This document shows, piece by piece, positions 11,573 to 23,231 of a stretch of 64,000 nucleotides of DNA; position 1 is the first letter of the stretch; each line of letters opens with the position of its first letter. The notes under the pieces are model-generated. The model had not been told where the DNA came from, did no database searches, and saw only the letters and a program-made list of their open reading frames with translations. The position numbers and the translations under genes are program-made. The DNA comes from Triticum aestivum (lineage: Eukaryota > Streptophyta > Magnoliopsida > Poales > Poaceae), in contig NC_057794.1 in the NCBI RefSeq assembly GCF_018294505.1, forward strand, positions 195,161,201 to 195,225,200, written 5' to 3'.

Positions 11573-12795
11573 TGTGATGCCCGGATAATTAAGCTATAGT
11601 AATCCCCCATTAATGGTGCCATGTCATCACATTACTGTTGCTAATCCTCGCTTGATCCAAAACATAATTCGATTCAAGTTCAAATGAAAGTCCAAAATTC
11701 AAATTTCTTAAACCTGCAAAATAAAATGTTCAAAGTGTGACAAATATTTCATAACCAATTATGGTGCTGACCCAACATTTCTGTAAAAGTATTTAAATGC
11801 TCTTTTCTGAATAAAACAGTGCCAAAATAGCAATATCTATCCCATTTATAATTAATACAAATCCAAATGAAATCATCTAGCCATCAAACCTTTTTCTGGA
11901 AGTGCTAAATATTGCATGTAATTTATCGAGCCAAGTCTCATATTTTACAAATGTGAATGCATGGTCTACCAATTTGCAAACCAAAGTAGAAATAAAATAA
12001 ATAGAGAAGAAACATAAGGGAAGACCTAAACCTATTGGGCCACTTGGCCCCATTAGCCAACAAGGTCAGGCCCAACCACCCTCGTCCCACCTCCTGTTCA
12101 CGGGGAGGGGGCCTTGGCAGCCATCGACGGCTCCTTGCCGCAGTGGCAGCCATCGACCGGCTCTGCCCTCGCCAACAAGACCGCGTCCGTCCGCCCCTCT
12201 AACCCTATATCCCCATTTGTCCTTCTCCCTGCTCCCTCTCCTCAATCTAGAAGGACCCAAACCACCGCTGCCATGGAGACCCTTGCCCGCGTGGCCACCG
12301 TCGCCCCCGTGCCATGAGAGGCTGTCCAGCAGAAGCGCCATCGTCGACTACATTGTCTTGGAGGAGATGTTCGAGCTGGAGATCCCCGCGGTGCCCGATC
12401 TGTCCTCGTCCTCCCCATTCCCCGTCGTCGCCTCACGTCTCCATCTCCTCCCTGACCGGCCTCGTTGAGCCTCACTGCCCCTATTCCCCTGCTCATGGGT
12501 GAGCTCACCCTCCCCTCCTTCATCCGCCTTTCTTCCACTCACCATAAACGTAGTAGGTCGCCGTCCCATCTCCCCTCCCCGGAGGCGCGCCCGTCACGCG
12601 CGAGCACATGCTCGCCGCGCGTCCTCGTGCCCTTGGCTATCCATGGATCTCTCTGGCCGCCCCTACCCCGTGTGTTCCGTGCCCAATGCGCGCATGCCCA
12701 GCCGTGTCGCCCACGCTGATCTTTGCCCGCTCGCTGCTCGTCCGTCGTGGCCCTGCTGCTGCTTGCGCCTTTGACCCGCCACCGCTTGTCGCTCG
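11573..12795 (+). mobile_element. 3' LTR of element E, truncated on the right
   Basis: The LTR starts TGTGATGCCCGG after a polypurine tract. AT-rich U3-like sequence to about 12050 is followed by a GC-rich part (12050-12795) in which several overlapping open frames arise from base composition alone. The LTR is cut at about 12795, where D1 internal sequence begins in the opposite orientation, with no matching duplication, so a deletion or other rearrangement is likely here. Confidence 0.7.
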
Positions 12796-13161
12796 CAGAA
12801 CAGTCTGTAGTAATCTGTAGGTTCCGAATACTTCTGTAACTTCAAAAATCCTACCAAATTAGGATGATCTAAATAATTTGTATATTGATCTACTGCAATT
12901 GCAATCAGTATTTTATCGCTCTCTAGTTAAAAATGAAAATTATTCTCGTGAGCGCATGCTTTCTGTTTTTTTTCAGCAAGATCAAACAACAAAAATGAAA
13001 ACACTAATTAAAACATAAAAAACACAATCATAACAAAGGAAAGATGATTTATTTATTAGTATACAGGAACAAAAAGCAAGGAACAAAAATAAAATTGGGT
13101 TGCCTCCCAACAAGCCCTATCATTTAACGCCCCTAGCTAGGCATGATGATTTCAATGATGC

Positions 13162-13934
13162 TCATGTAAAAGATAAGAATTGAAACATAAAGAGAGCATC
13201 ATGAAGAATATGACTAGCACATTTAAGTCTAACCCTCTTCCTATGCATAGGGATTTTGTGAGCAAACAACTTGTGGGAACAAGAATAAACTTGCATAGGA
13301 AGGTAAAACAAGCAAATCTTCAAGATTTTCAACATGTAGAGAGGAAACTTGATATTATTGCAATTCCTACAAGCATATGTTCCTCCCTCATAATAATTAC
13401 ATGTAGGATCATAAGCAAATTCAACAATATAGCTATCACAAAACATATTCTTAACACGATCCACATGTATGCAAAGTTGACACTCTTCCGAAATAGTGGG
13501 ATTAACATTGACTAAAGTCATGACCTCTCCAAACCCACTTTCACAATTATAACAATAAGATTCAAAACCCTCCAGAATAGTGGGATCATTACTTCCTAAA
13601 GTTGACACTCTTCCAAACCCACTTTCATCAATATAATCATCATAAATAGGAGGCATGCTCTCATCAAAATAAATTTTCTCATCAAAACTTGAGGGACAAA
13701 AAATATCATCTTCATCAAACATAGCATCCCCAACTTGTGGCTTTGCATATCATTAGCATCACAGATATCCAAGGAATTCATACTAACAATATTGCAATCA
13801 TGCTCATCATACAAAGATTTAGTGCCAAACATTCTAATGCATTCTTCTTCTAACACTTTGGCACAATTATCGGAATCCTTCTTTTCATGGAAGACATTAA
13901 AAAGGTGAAGCATATGAGGTATCCACAATTCCAT
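13162..13934 (-). pseudogene. Sabrina-type internal ORF, second copy, frameshifted
   Basis: The frame starts at ATG 13934 and encodes an N-terminus like that of the D1 ORF at 15738-16502. A one-base deletion near 13733 (loss of a G relative to the other copy) shifts the frame; the remainder is open to 13162. This copy carries an extra stretch with two similar units (ESGFGRVSTL and ESGFGEVMTL, each followed by a DPTI/NPTI motif) that the other copies lack, and a Cys-x2-Cys pair (YACRNC). The product is acidic in the middle and Cys/Lys-rich at the end. No known domain is recognised. Confidence 0.65.
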
Positions 13935-14028
13935 TTTTTGTAGTTTTATTTTATAGACTAAACTAGTGATAAAACAAGAAAAAAAGATCCGATTGCAAGA
14001 TCTAAAGATATACCTTCAAGCGCTAACC

Positions 14029-14046
14029 TCCCTGGCAATAGCGCCA
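14029..14046 (-). promoter_or_regulatory. Primer-binding site of the second D1 unit
   Basis: On the minus strand the sequence is TGGCGCTATTGCCAGGGA, a worn tRNA-Asp-type site about 11 bp after the LTR end at 14057. Confidence 0.7.
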
Positions 14047-14056
14047 GAAAAGACCT

Positions 14057-15132
14057 TGATGTCTACTACACAACCTTCTTCTTATAGACGTTGTTGGGCC
14101 TCCAAGCGCAGAGGTTTGTAGGACAACAACAAATTTCCCTCAAGTGGATGACCTAAGGTTTATCAATCCGTGGGAGGCATAGGATGAAGATGGTATCTCT
14201 CAAACAACCCTGCAACCAAATAACAAAGGATCTCTTCTGTCCCCAACACACACAATACAATGGTAAATTGTATAGGTGCACTAGTTCGGCGAGGAGATTG
14301 TGATACAAGTGCACTATGGATTGTAGATGTAGGTTTTTGTAATCTGAAAATATAAAAATAGCAAGGTAACAAGTGGTAAAAGTGAGCGTAAACGGTATTG
14401 CAATGCTAGGAAATAAGGCCTAGGGTTCATACTTTCACTAGTGCAAGTTCTCTCAACAATAATAACATAATTGGATCATATAACTATCCCTCAACATGCA
14501 ACAAAGAGTCACTCCAAAGTCACTAATAGCGGAGAACAAACGAAGAGATTATTGTAGGGTACAAAACCACCTCAAAGTTATTCTTTCTGATCGATCTAGT
14601 CAAGAGTCCGTAGGAAAATAACACGAAGCTATTATTTCCGTTCAATCTATCCTAGAGTTCGTACTAGAATAACACCTTAAGACACAAATCAACCAAAACC
14701 GTAATGTCACCTAGATATTCCAATGTCACCTCAAGTATCCGTGGGTATGATTATACGATATGCATCTCACAATCTCAGATTCATCTATTCAACCAACACA
14801 AATAACTTCAAAGAGTGCCCCAAAGTTTCTACTGGAGAATCAAGACGAAAACATGTGCCAACCCCTATGCATAAGTTCACGAGGTCACGGAACCCGCAAG
14901 TTGATCACCAAAACATACATCAAGTGGATCACGTGATATCCCATTGTCACCATAGATAAGCACATGCAAGACATACATCAAGTGTTCTCAAATCCTTAAA
15001 GACTCAATCCGATAAGATAACTTCAAAGGGAAAACTCAATCCATTACAAGAGAGTAGAGGGAGAGAAACAGCATAAGATCCAACTATAATAGCAAAGCTC
15101 GCGATACATCAAGACCGTGCCGAATCAAGAAC
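14057..15132 (-). repeat. Partial LTR of D1 (second unit)
   Basis: This matches the terminal ~1.08 kb of the full D1 LTR (16640 to about 17690) and ends TAGACATCA in element orientation. Its 5' ~0.6 kb is missing. At 15132/15133 it joins internal sequence 'acccaaaacttg', which also occurs in D2 at about 57431, sharing only two or three bases at the join. Confidence 0.85.
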
Positions 15133-15737
15133 CCAAAACTTGAAAACTTCACAACACAAAACTTAACAGAAAACTCGTAAGCTCCGTTAGTATAAGAAAG
15201 TAAATCACCACTTAGGTATTTTCAAGCCAAGATTAATATTTTTTTCTCACATGATTCCTACTGTACCATAATATTTTTACAATTTATATTAAGCAATATA
15301 TGCCATAGAAACTAGAAAACAAGCAAACTTTGCATCAAAAACAGAATCTGTCAAAAACAGAATAGTCTGTAGTAATCTGTAACTATAGAATACTTCTTTA
15401 ACTCCAAAAATCCTGAGAAATTAGGAAGTACTAGGAAATTTGTTTACTAATCATCTGCAAAAAGAATCAGTATTTTATCACGCTTCTGTTAAAAATGAGA
15501 ATTGTTTACCTGAGCGCAAAAGTTTCTGTTTTTCAGCAAGATCAAATCAACTATCACCGTAAGCCCTCCCAAAGGACTAACTTGGCACATAATTCAAACA
15601 AAACCTATAAAACATGATTAATAAAGTAGCATAATCATGTGAACATGCAAAAACAGTAGGTATAAACATTGGGTTATCTCCCAACAAGCGCTTTTCTTTA
15701 ATGCCTTATTAGCCAGGCATGATAATTTCAATGATGT
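15133..15737 (-). other. Non-coding internal region of D1, first unit
   Basis: About 0.6 kb downstream of the ORF (element orientation) holds no credible ORF. It matches parts of 3502-4140 of element 1 and 57430-58020 of D2, including the 'acagattactacagactgt' stretch. Confidence 0.7.
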
Positions 15738-16502
15738 TCACATAAACGGTGAGAATTGAAACATAACGGGATCATCATGAAGCATATGACAAGCACATTT
15801 ATGTCTAACCCACTTCCTATGCATAGGGATTTTTTGATCAAACAACTTGTGGGAATAAGAATCAACTTGCATAGGAAGGTAAAACAAGGATAACTTCAAG
15901 ATTTTCAACACATATAGAGGAAACTTGTTATTATTGCAATATGTAAAAGTATATGTTCCTCTCTCATAATAATTTTCAGTGGCATCATGAATGAATTTAA
16001 CAATATAACTGTAACATAAAGCATTCTTTTCATGATTCGTAAGCATAGAAAGTTTACTACTCTTCACATAAGAAAAATTCTTCTCATTTGGAATAGTGGG
16101 AGCAAATTCAACAAAATAACTATCATGTGAGGCATAATCCAATTGAAAGTTAAAATCATGATGACAAGTTTCATGGATATCATTATTCTTTATAGCATAC
16201 GTGCCATCACAATAATCATCATAGATAGGAGGGATGCTTTCATCACAATAAATTTGCTCATCAAAACTTGGGGGACAAAAAATATCATCTTCATCAAACA
16301 TAGCATCCCCAAGCTTGTGGCTTTGCATATCATTAGCATCATGGATATTCAAAGAATTCATACTAACAACATTGCAATCATTCTCATCATCCAAATATTT
16401 AGTGCCAAACATTTTAATACATTCTTCTTCTAACACTTCGGCACAATTATCGGAATCCTTATTTTCACGAAAGACATTAAAAAGATGAAGCATATGAGGC
16501 AA
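15738..16502 (-). CDS. Sabrina-type internal ORF, longest uninterrupted copy (unknown function)
   Basis: The frame is open for 254 codons with no stop. In the two sister copies it begins with ATG at the place matching 16512-16514, but here that codon is ATA, so the ancestral start is lost; the next in-frame ATG is at 16493. The N-terminus is conserved in all three copies (PHMLHLFNVF, then a KMFGTKYL motif). A central part rich in Asp/Glu and Tyr follows (PPIYDDYCD), then a Cys- and His-containing C-terminal third (HRKWVRHKCACHML). I see no protease, RT or integrase signature. The sister copy in D2 has a CCHC zinc knuckle in a region missing here, so this may be a shortened, Gag-like protein. 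That is inference. Confidence 0.55.
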   Translation of the reverse strand: MPHMLHLFNVFRENKDSDNCAEVLEEECIKMFGTKYLDDENDCNVVSMNSLNIHDANDMQSHKLGDAMFDEDDIFCPPSFDEQIYCDESIPPIYDDYCDGTYAIKNNDIHETCHHDFNFQLDYASHDSYFVEFAPTIPNEKNFSYVKSSKLSMLTNHEKNALCYSYIVKFIHDATENYYERGTYTFTYCNNNKFPLYVLKILKLSLFYLPMQVDSYSHKLFDQKIPMHRKWVRHKCACHMLHDDPVMFQFSPFM

Positions 16503-16612
16503 CCTTAATTCTATTTTTTTGTAGTTTTCTTTTATAGACTAAACTAGTAATAAAACAAGAAACTAAAAGATTCCATTGCAAGATCTAAAGATATATCTTC
16601 AAGCGCTAACCT

Positions 16613-16630
16613 CCCCGGCAATAGTGCCAC
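16613..16630 (-). promoter_or_regulatory. Primer-binding site of D1 (first unit)
   Basis: On the minus strand GTGGCACTATTGCCGGGG is a worn tRNA-Asp-type site, about 10 bp from the LTR end at 16640. Confidence 0.65.
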
Positions 16631-16639
16631 AAACGAGCT

Positions 16640-18304
16640 TGGTGTCTACTACACATCCATCTTCTTGTAGACGTTGTTGGACCTCTAAGTGCAGAGGTTT
16701 GTAGGACAGTAGGAAATTTCCCTCAAGTGGATGACCTAAGGTTTATCAATCCGTGGGGAGCTATAGGATGAATGGTCTCTCTCAAACAACCCGGCAACCA
16801 AATAACAAAGAGTCTCTTGTGTCGCCAACACACACAATACAATGGTAAATTGTATAGGTGCACTACTTCGGCGAAGAGATGGTGATACAAGTGCAATATG
16901 GATGGTAGATATATGTTTTTGTAATCTACAAATATAAAAATAGCAAGGTAACTAAGGATAAAAGTGAGCACAAATGGTATTGCAATGCGTTGAAACAAGG
17001 CCTAGGGTTCATACTTTCACTAGTGCAAGTTCTCTCAACAAGGATAACATAAGTAGATCATATAACAATCTCTCAACATGCAACAAGGAGTCACTCCAAA
17101 GACACTTATAGCGGAGAACAAACGAAGAGATTATTGTAGGGTATGAAACCACCTCAATGTTATTCTTTCTGACCAATCCATTGGGCTATTCCTATAAGTG
17201 TCACAAACAGCCCTAGAGTTCGTAGTAAAATAACACCTTAAGACACAAATCAACCAAAACCCTAATGTCACCTAGATACTCCAATGTCAGCTCAAGCATT
17301 TGTGGGTATGATTATACGATATGCATCACACAATCTCAGATTCATCTATTCAACCAACACAAAGAACTTCAAAGAGTGCCCCAAAATTTCTACCGGAGAG
17401 TCAAGACGAAAACGTGTGCCAACCCCTATGCATATGTTCACGAGGTCACGGAACCCGCAAGTTGATCACCAAAACATACATCAAGTGGATCACGTGATAT
17501 CCCATTGTCACCACAGATAAGCACATGCAAGACATACATCAAGTGTTCTCAAATCCTTAAAGACTCAATCCGAAAAGATAACTTCAAAGGGAAAACTCAA
17601 TCCATTACAAGAGAGTAGAGGGGGAGAAACAGCATAAGATCCAACTATAATAGCAAAGCTCGCGATACATCAAGATCGTGCCGAATCAAGAACACAAGAG
17701 AGAGAGATCAAACACATAGCTACTGGTACATACCCTCAGCCACGAGGGTGAACTACTCCATCCTCGTCATGGAGAGCGTCGGGATTATGAAGATGGCCAC
17801 CGGAGAGGGATTCCCCCCCTCCGGCAGGGTGCCAGAACGGGTCTAGATTGGTTTTCAGTGTCCACAAAGGCTTGCGGCAGCAGAACTCCCGATCTAGGTA
17901 ATTTTCTGGAGGTTTCTGTTTTTATAGGAATTTTGGGCGTCAGTCTCACGTCAAGGGGTCTCCGAGTCGTCCATGAGGGTGGAGGGCGCGCCCTACCCCC
18001 CTGGTCTCACCCTCCTATCTCGTGGACGGCTCGAGACTCTTCTGGCCCAACTATTTTACTCCGAGGGCTTCTTTTGGTGCATAAAAATCATCAGAAATTG
18101 GCACGTCAATTGGAATCTGTTTGGTATTCCTTTTCTGCAAAACTCAAAAACAAGGAAAAAATATAAACTGACACTAGGCTCTAGGTTAATAGGTTAGTCC
18201 CAAAAATCATATAAAATAGCATATAAATGCATATAAACCATCCTAGATGGATAATATAATAGCATGGAACAGTCAAAAATTGTAGATACGTTGGAGACGT
18301 ATCA
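16640..18304 (-). repeat. Complete LTR of D1
   Basis: In element orientation the LTR starts TGATACGTCTCCAACG at 18304 and ends TAGACACCA at 16640, 1665 bp. The start is shared with element 1 but the 3' part is different, so the two have the same U3 start and different R-U5. A GC-rich stretch lies near 17950-18000. Confidence 0.88.
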
Positions 18305-21300
18305 CCGCGCGTGCGGCCGACACGCGCGAGCACGCGCCCGGACACCTCCTCTCTGCCTGCTTGCCCCGGGCCTCCCCTGAGATGCCACGCGACCCCCTGG
18401 AGCCGTCCGGATTCACCTCGCTCACTCCCTTGAGCTCCTCCCCCTCCTTTGCTCTCTCGCTTGCATGCACCCGACCACGCTCGCCGCCATCGTTCGCTGC
18501 CACGCGGCCACAACCACCCCCTTGCCCCTCTGCCTTTCCCAAGAGCTCAGCGCCATCGTCCTCCTCATCTGCATCGAGCCAAGCGAGTTGGGACATGTCG
18601 TAGCATCGTCATCGCCACCGTCTTCCACCTCAGGAGCCGATCACGGTCGCCATCGATGCGCCGTCGTCCCTACCTCTCTGAGCTCGAAGCATGTATCATT
18701 TGAACCGCGGTGAGCTACTGACCATTTCCCCCTGCCCCACTGCTTTCTCCCGCCCTCTAGCCGTAGCCCTGAGATCAACCGAGGCCGCTGTCTGCCATGA
18801 CCGGCGAGCCCATGCTACCGAGCTTCTCCTACTCACTCCAGGGGTACAGATACGCTCCTGGCGCCTCCAGGAGGCTACCCAGGCACTCCGTTGGCTCGCC
18901 CGAGCACTACAACCCTGGACCCTCTTGAGCCGAAGTCCGGCTGCTGCCGCGAGCTCCGCTCAGGCGAGCTCCACCGTACCTGCCGCCTCCCACCTGTTTC
19001 CCTGAATGCAGGAGAGCACGGGCTACGCCTAGGTGCTCTCAGCCGCCGCCCCTGTTGCTCGTAACGCGGACACCGCCATGTCCCGTGGTTGCCGGCGATG
19101 ACCTCGCTGGCCTGACAGGTGAATCCCGCCGGTCAGGAACCTAATTAGCACTAACCCCCCCTGTTTAACCTGTGACATTGACGTGTGGACCCCACATGTC
19201 AGGTTTAACTCCAGTCAGTGCAGTGGACCTGCTGACGCAGGCATGACGCGGTGCTGACGCAATAAGTGACTTTCTGGGTTTAAAATAATTCAGTAAATTC
19301 CAGAAAATGTTCAAAACTTCAAAATTTCACATAAATTCAACTGTCGCTCAGATTGAAATAATTTATATATGAAAAATTATCAGAAAAATGCAATCTATCC
19401 AGCTATACCATTTCCATGCATGTTAGAACAACTTCTGGCTATTGTTTAGGACAAATCAAATGAATGTCATTTAAATAACCACATGTGGAGTTTGAATTTG
19501 AACCTTTCGTTCGAACCAACTTCATTTAATCTAGTTGCTAGTTGCATTAGCTCAAATAATAGCATATTTCCGTGTCACGATCATGAATCATACTGTTGCA
19601 TTGCATTGATTGTTTTCTCTCTTGTTTGTCGGTGTTTGTCCCCTCTCAGTAGACGTTGTTGCGATGATGAGTTCGATGACACTGATTAAGAGCTATACTA
19701 TCTTTAGAAGTGCCAGGCAAGAAAACCCCCTTTGAGCATCTCGATACAATCCCGCTCTCTCGCTCCTGCTCTCTTTTACTGCATTAGGACAACAACGATT
19801 CAACTATTACATGCTGCGGTAGTTGAACCCCTTTCCTCTGCATGATATGTCTTTGCCACAGTAAATAGTTGAAACCCACTAGCATGAGTAGGAGTTGTTT
19901 GAGCCATGATGTGATTACTCATTCATGCTTGCTAGTCATGCCTGCTATTGCTTAGAGTTGTGTCAGGTCTGACTCATCGGGGATGAATTGGAATGTGGTG
20001 AACATGTCCTACTGCTGAGAGCTAAGTGTGTGAACACGATTTGGTAAAGGTAGTGGTGAGAGGCCATGTAGGAGTACATGGTGGGTTATCTCATTGAAAC
20101 CATCCTCAGGAGCTGAGTTCTGTGTCTCTGATCCAAGACAATTACTACCACGCATTGGAATGCTTAAGTGCCCTTCTCGACTTATTAACCGCCTCGATCT
20201 CTGTCCAGGAGTTGCAACTAGTTTCTGGTGTTTGTAGGTTGTGTTAGTACTCTACCAAGTGGAACCTGGTGCAAGTGGGCTTGGGACAGACTAGGCACCA
20301 TGGTCGGGTGTACCAAGCGTCGCCCGTTTGGTGGGCTTGGGAACCCTTTACACATCGTTTGGGGCCGTGAGTGACACCCCGGCCGGATCTCCTTGCGGAT
20401 GGAACCCGAGTAGGCGATAAACCTGGACTAGAGACTTGTGTGGTTAGTCAGGTCATGGCCGACTCCCTCGCCAGGCTTCCGCTTGAAGGTTGCCGAGATA
20501 CATGACGTGTACATGGCGGTAAGTGGCAAGAGCGTGTGTGAAGAAGTACACCCCTGCAGGGTTAACATGATCTATTCGAATAGCCGCGTCCGCGGTAAAG
20601 GACTACTGGGTTGCTTATACAGTTCATAGACAAGTTAAAGTGGATACTCTAATATGCGCAAGATAAGCGTGAGTGCTATGGATGGCCTTCTCGTAGGGAG
20701 ACAGGAGCGGATCCATAGTGGTGTATTGATATGGTGAATATGTGGACTCGTGTGCGCCACCTCAAAAGAGTTACTAGCAGTCGTAGTACAGGATAGCCAC
20801 TGATATCAAAGCTGGCTTGCTGCAGTTAAACTCCACAACCCCCGTGTTGATACTGATGCATATGTAGCTAGTTCTGATGTAAGTCTTGCTGGGTACATTT
20901 GTACTCACGTTTGCTTAATTTATGTTTTTGCAGAGAGATTTCAGTCTCACTAGTATTTTCGCATGGACTTCGATGTTTAGCTTGTTACCTCAGCTACGAT
21001 CTTGTACCCTTGGGAGGGTCTTGTAGATAGTCAGGCTTCTCAGGCTTTTTCGTTAGTAGTTGTCTGTACTCAGACATGTTTATGCTTCCATTTGTGTTGG
21101 TGGTTTGTATGACTTGAATGCTGGGTCATGTGAGCCATGTTTGTAATATCTGACTCCTCGGAGCCTCTTGAATAAATACTTTGAGTCATAGAGTTTTGTT
21201 GTGATGCCATGTTGTATTTGCACATATCGAGCATATTGTGTGTATGACTTTGAAATGCTTGGTATGTGTGGGATCCGGGAAGCAAGTTGTTTATTCTAGG

Positions 21301-21505
21301 TAGCCTCTCTTATGGGGAAATGTCTCGTAGTGCTTCCACTGAGCCATGGTAGCTTGCTACTACTCTAGAACACTTAGGCGGGCCGGCATGTGTCCTTATT
21401 CGTTCCTGTGTCTGTCCCTTCGGGGAAATGTCATGTGTTGTTCCGTTAAGTCCTTGTAGCTTGCTACGACTTGGGTTCATACGTTGATGACCGACACGTT
21501 CGTTG
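18305..21505 (+). mobile_element. Long Gypsy LTR F, first part
   Basis: A GC-rich block (18305-19130) precedes AT-rich and mixed LTR sequence that resumes after Copia element A at 39395 and ends GGGTCCTGACA at 39632. The ORFs in the GC-rich block overlap in several frames on both strands and look compositional. AATAAA at about 21170 suggests plus orientation. The left end is not visible because D1 borders it. The family is not named; it resembles long Triticeae Gypsy LTRs that end in CCTGACA. Confidence 0.65.
21501..21505. repeat. Target-site duplication CGTTG (left copy) of element A
   Basis: CGTTG precedes the LTR start at 21506 and is repeated exactly at 39390-39394. Confidence 0.93.
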
Positions 21506-23215
21506 TGAAGGAAATATGCCCTAGAGGTCATTAATAAAGTTGTTATTTATATTTCCTTATATCATGATAAATGTTTATTATTCTTGCTAGAATTGTATTA
21601 ACTGGAAACTTAGTACATGTGTGAATACATAGACAAACAGAGTGTCACTAGTATGCCTCTACTTAACTAGCTCGTTGATCAAAGATGGTTAAGCTTCCTA
21701 GCCATGGACAAAGAGTTGTCATTTGATAAACAGTATCACATCATTAGAAAATGATGTGATTGACTTGACCCATCTGTTATCTTAGCACGATGATCGTTTA
21801 GTTTACTGCTATTGTTTTTCCATAACTTATACATGTTCCTATAACTATGAGATCATGAAACTCCCGAATACCGGAGGAACACTTAGTGTGCTATCAAACA
21901 TCACAACGTAACTGGGTGACTATAAAGATGCTCTACAGGTGTCTCTGAGGGTGTTTGTTGAGTTGGCATAGATCGAGATTAGGATTTGTCACTCCGAGTA
22001 TCTGAGAGGTATCTCTGGACCCTCTCTGTAATGTACATCAATGTAAGCCTTACAAGCAATGCTACTAATGAGTTAGTTACGGGATGTAGCATTACGGAAC
22101 GAGTATAGAGAGTTGCCGGTAACGAGATTGAACTAGGTATGATGATACCGACGATTGAATCTCGGGCAAGTAACATACCGATGGAAAAGGGAACAACGTA
22201 TGTTGTTATGCGGTTTGACCGATAAAGATCTTCTTAGAATATGTAGGAACCAATATGAGCATCCATGTTCCTCTATTGGTTATTGACCGGAGATGAGTCT
22301 CGGTCATGTCTACATAGTTCTCGAACCTGGAGGGTCCGCACGCTTAACGTTCGGTGATGATCAGTATTATGAGTTTATGTGTTTTGATGTACCGAAGGTA
22401 GTTCAGAGTCCCGGATATGATCACGGACATGACGAGGAGTCTTGAAATGGTCGAGACATCAAGATCGATATATTGGATGACTATGTTTGCACATCAGAAT
22501 GGTTCCGGGTGAGTTCGGGCTTTTACCGGAGTACTGGGAGGTTACAGGAACACCCCGAGGAGTGTATGGGCATTATTGGGCCTTAGTGGGAGAGAGGAGG
22601 AGGCGGCCTAGGAGGGAACTCCCCCCCAAGACCAATTCGAATTAGGAGGGGGGTCGGCCCCCCTTTCCTTCCTTCCTCTCCTACTCCTACTTGGAAGGGG
22701 GGAATCCTACTCCTGATGGGAGTTGGACTCCCCTAGGGCGCGCCATAGAGGGCTGGCCTTCCCCCCTCCTCCACTCCTTTATATACGGGGAGGGGGCACC
22801 CCATAGACACACAAGTTGATCATTGTCTTAGTCGTGTGTGGTTCCCCCCTCCACCATAATCCACCTCGGTTATATCGTTGCAGTGCTTAGGTGAAGCTTT
22901 GCGCCGGTAGCTTCATCATCACCATCATTACGTCGTCGTGTTGATGAAACTCTCCCTCGACACTTAGCTAGATCTAGAGTTCATGGGACGTCACCAAGCT
23001 GAATGTGTTTTGATCGCAGAGGTGTCGTATCTTCGGTGCTAGGATCGGTCGGATCATGAAGACATTCGACTACATCAACCACGCTGTCGTAACGCTTCCG
23101 CTTACGGTCTACGAGGGTACATGGACAACACTCTTCCCCTCTCAGTGCTATGCATCACCTACATAGATCTTGCGTGCGCGTAGGAATTTTTTTGAAATTA
23201 CTATGTTCCCCAACA
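21506..23215 (+). repeat. 5' LTR of element A
   Basis: The LTR begins TGAAGGAAATATGCCC and ends CCCCAACA. A 10 bp inverted repeat (TCACATCATT / AATGATGTGA) forms a hairpin at 21736-21759 and is also present in the LTRs of B. A 'ctttatatacgggg' TATA-like site is at about 22778-22791, ahead of a 'ggttcccccctccacca' leader. Confidence 0.92.
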
Positions 23216-23216
23216 G

Positions 23217-23231
23217 TGGTATCAGAGCCAG
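23217..23231 (+). promoter_or_regulatory. Primer-binding site of A, tRNA-Met
   Basis: TGGTATCAGAGCCAG follows the LTR after one base and matches the initiator tRNA-Met site exactly over the core. Confidence 0.9.

Larger units (their letters stand above)
12796..18304 (-). mobile_element. Sabrina-type Gypsy element D1, rearranged LTR-internal-LTR-internal
   Basis: Read on the minus strand: a complete LTR (18304 to 16640), a primer-binding site, an internal part with a long ORF, then an abrupt join to a second LTR piece (15132 to 14057), another primer-binding site and a second internal part that stops at 12796. Two LTR-plus-leader units in tandem are not a normal insertion; unequal or illegitimate recombination between two copies fits. 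The right end TGATACGTCTCC is intact, the left end is truncated, and no target duplication can be shown. Confidence 0.85.

Noticed and set aside
12066..12857. Several overlapping ORFs of 60-98 codons on both strands
   Set aside because: They lie in the GC-rich part of an LTR, overlap in many frames and show only Ala/Pro/Arg/Ser-rich low-complexity products, as expected from base composition.
18181..19005. ORFs of 60-110 codons, both strands
   Set aside because: Same situation: GC-rich LTR block with multiple overlapping frames and no recognisable motif.
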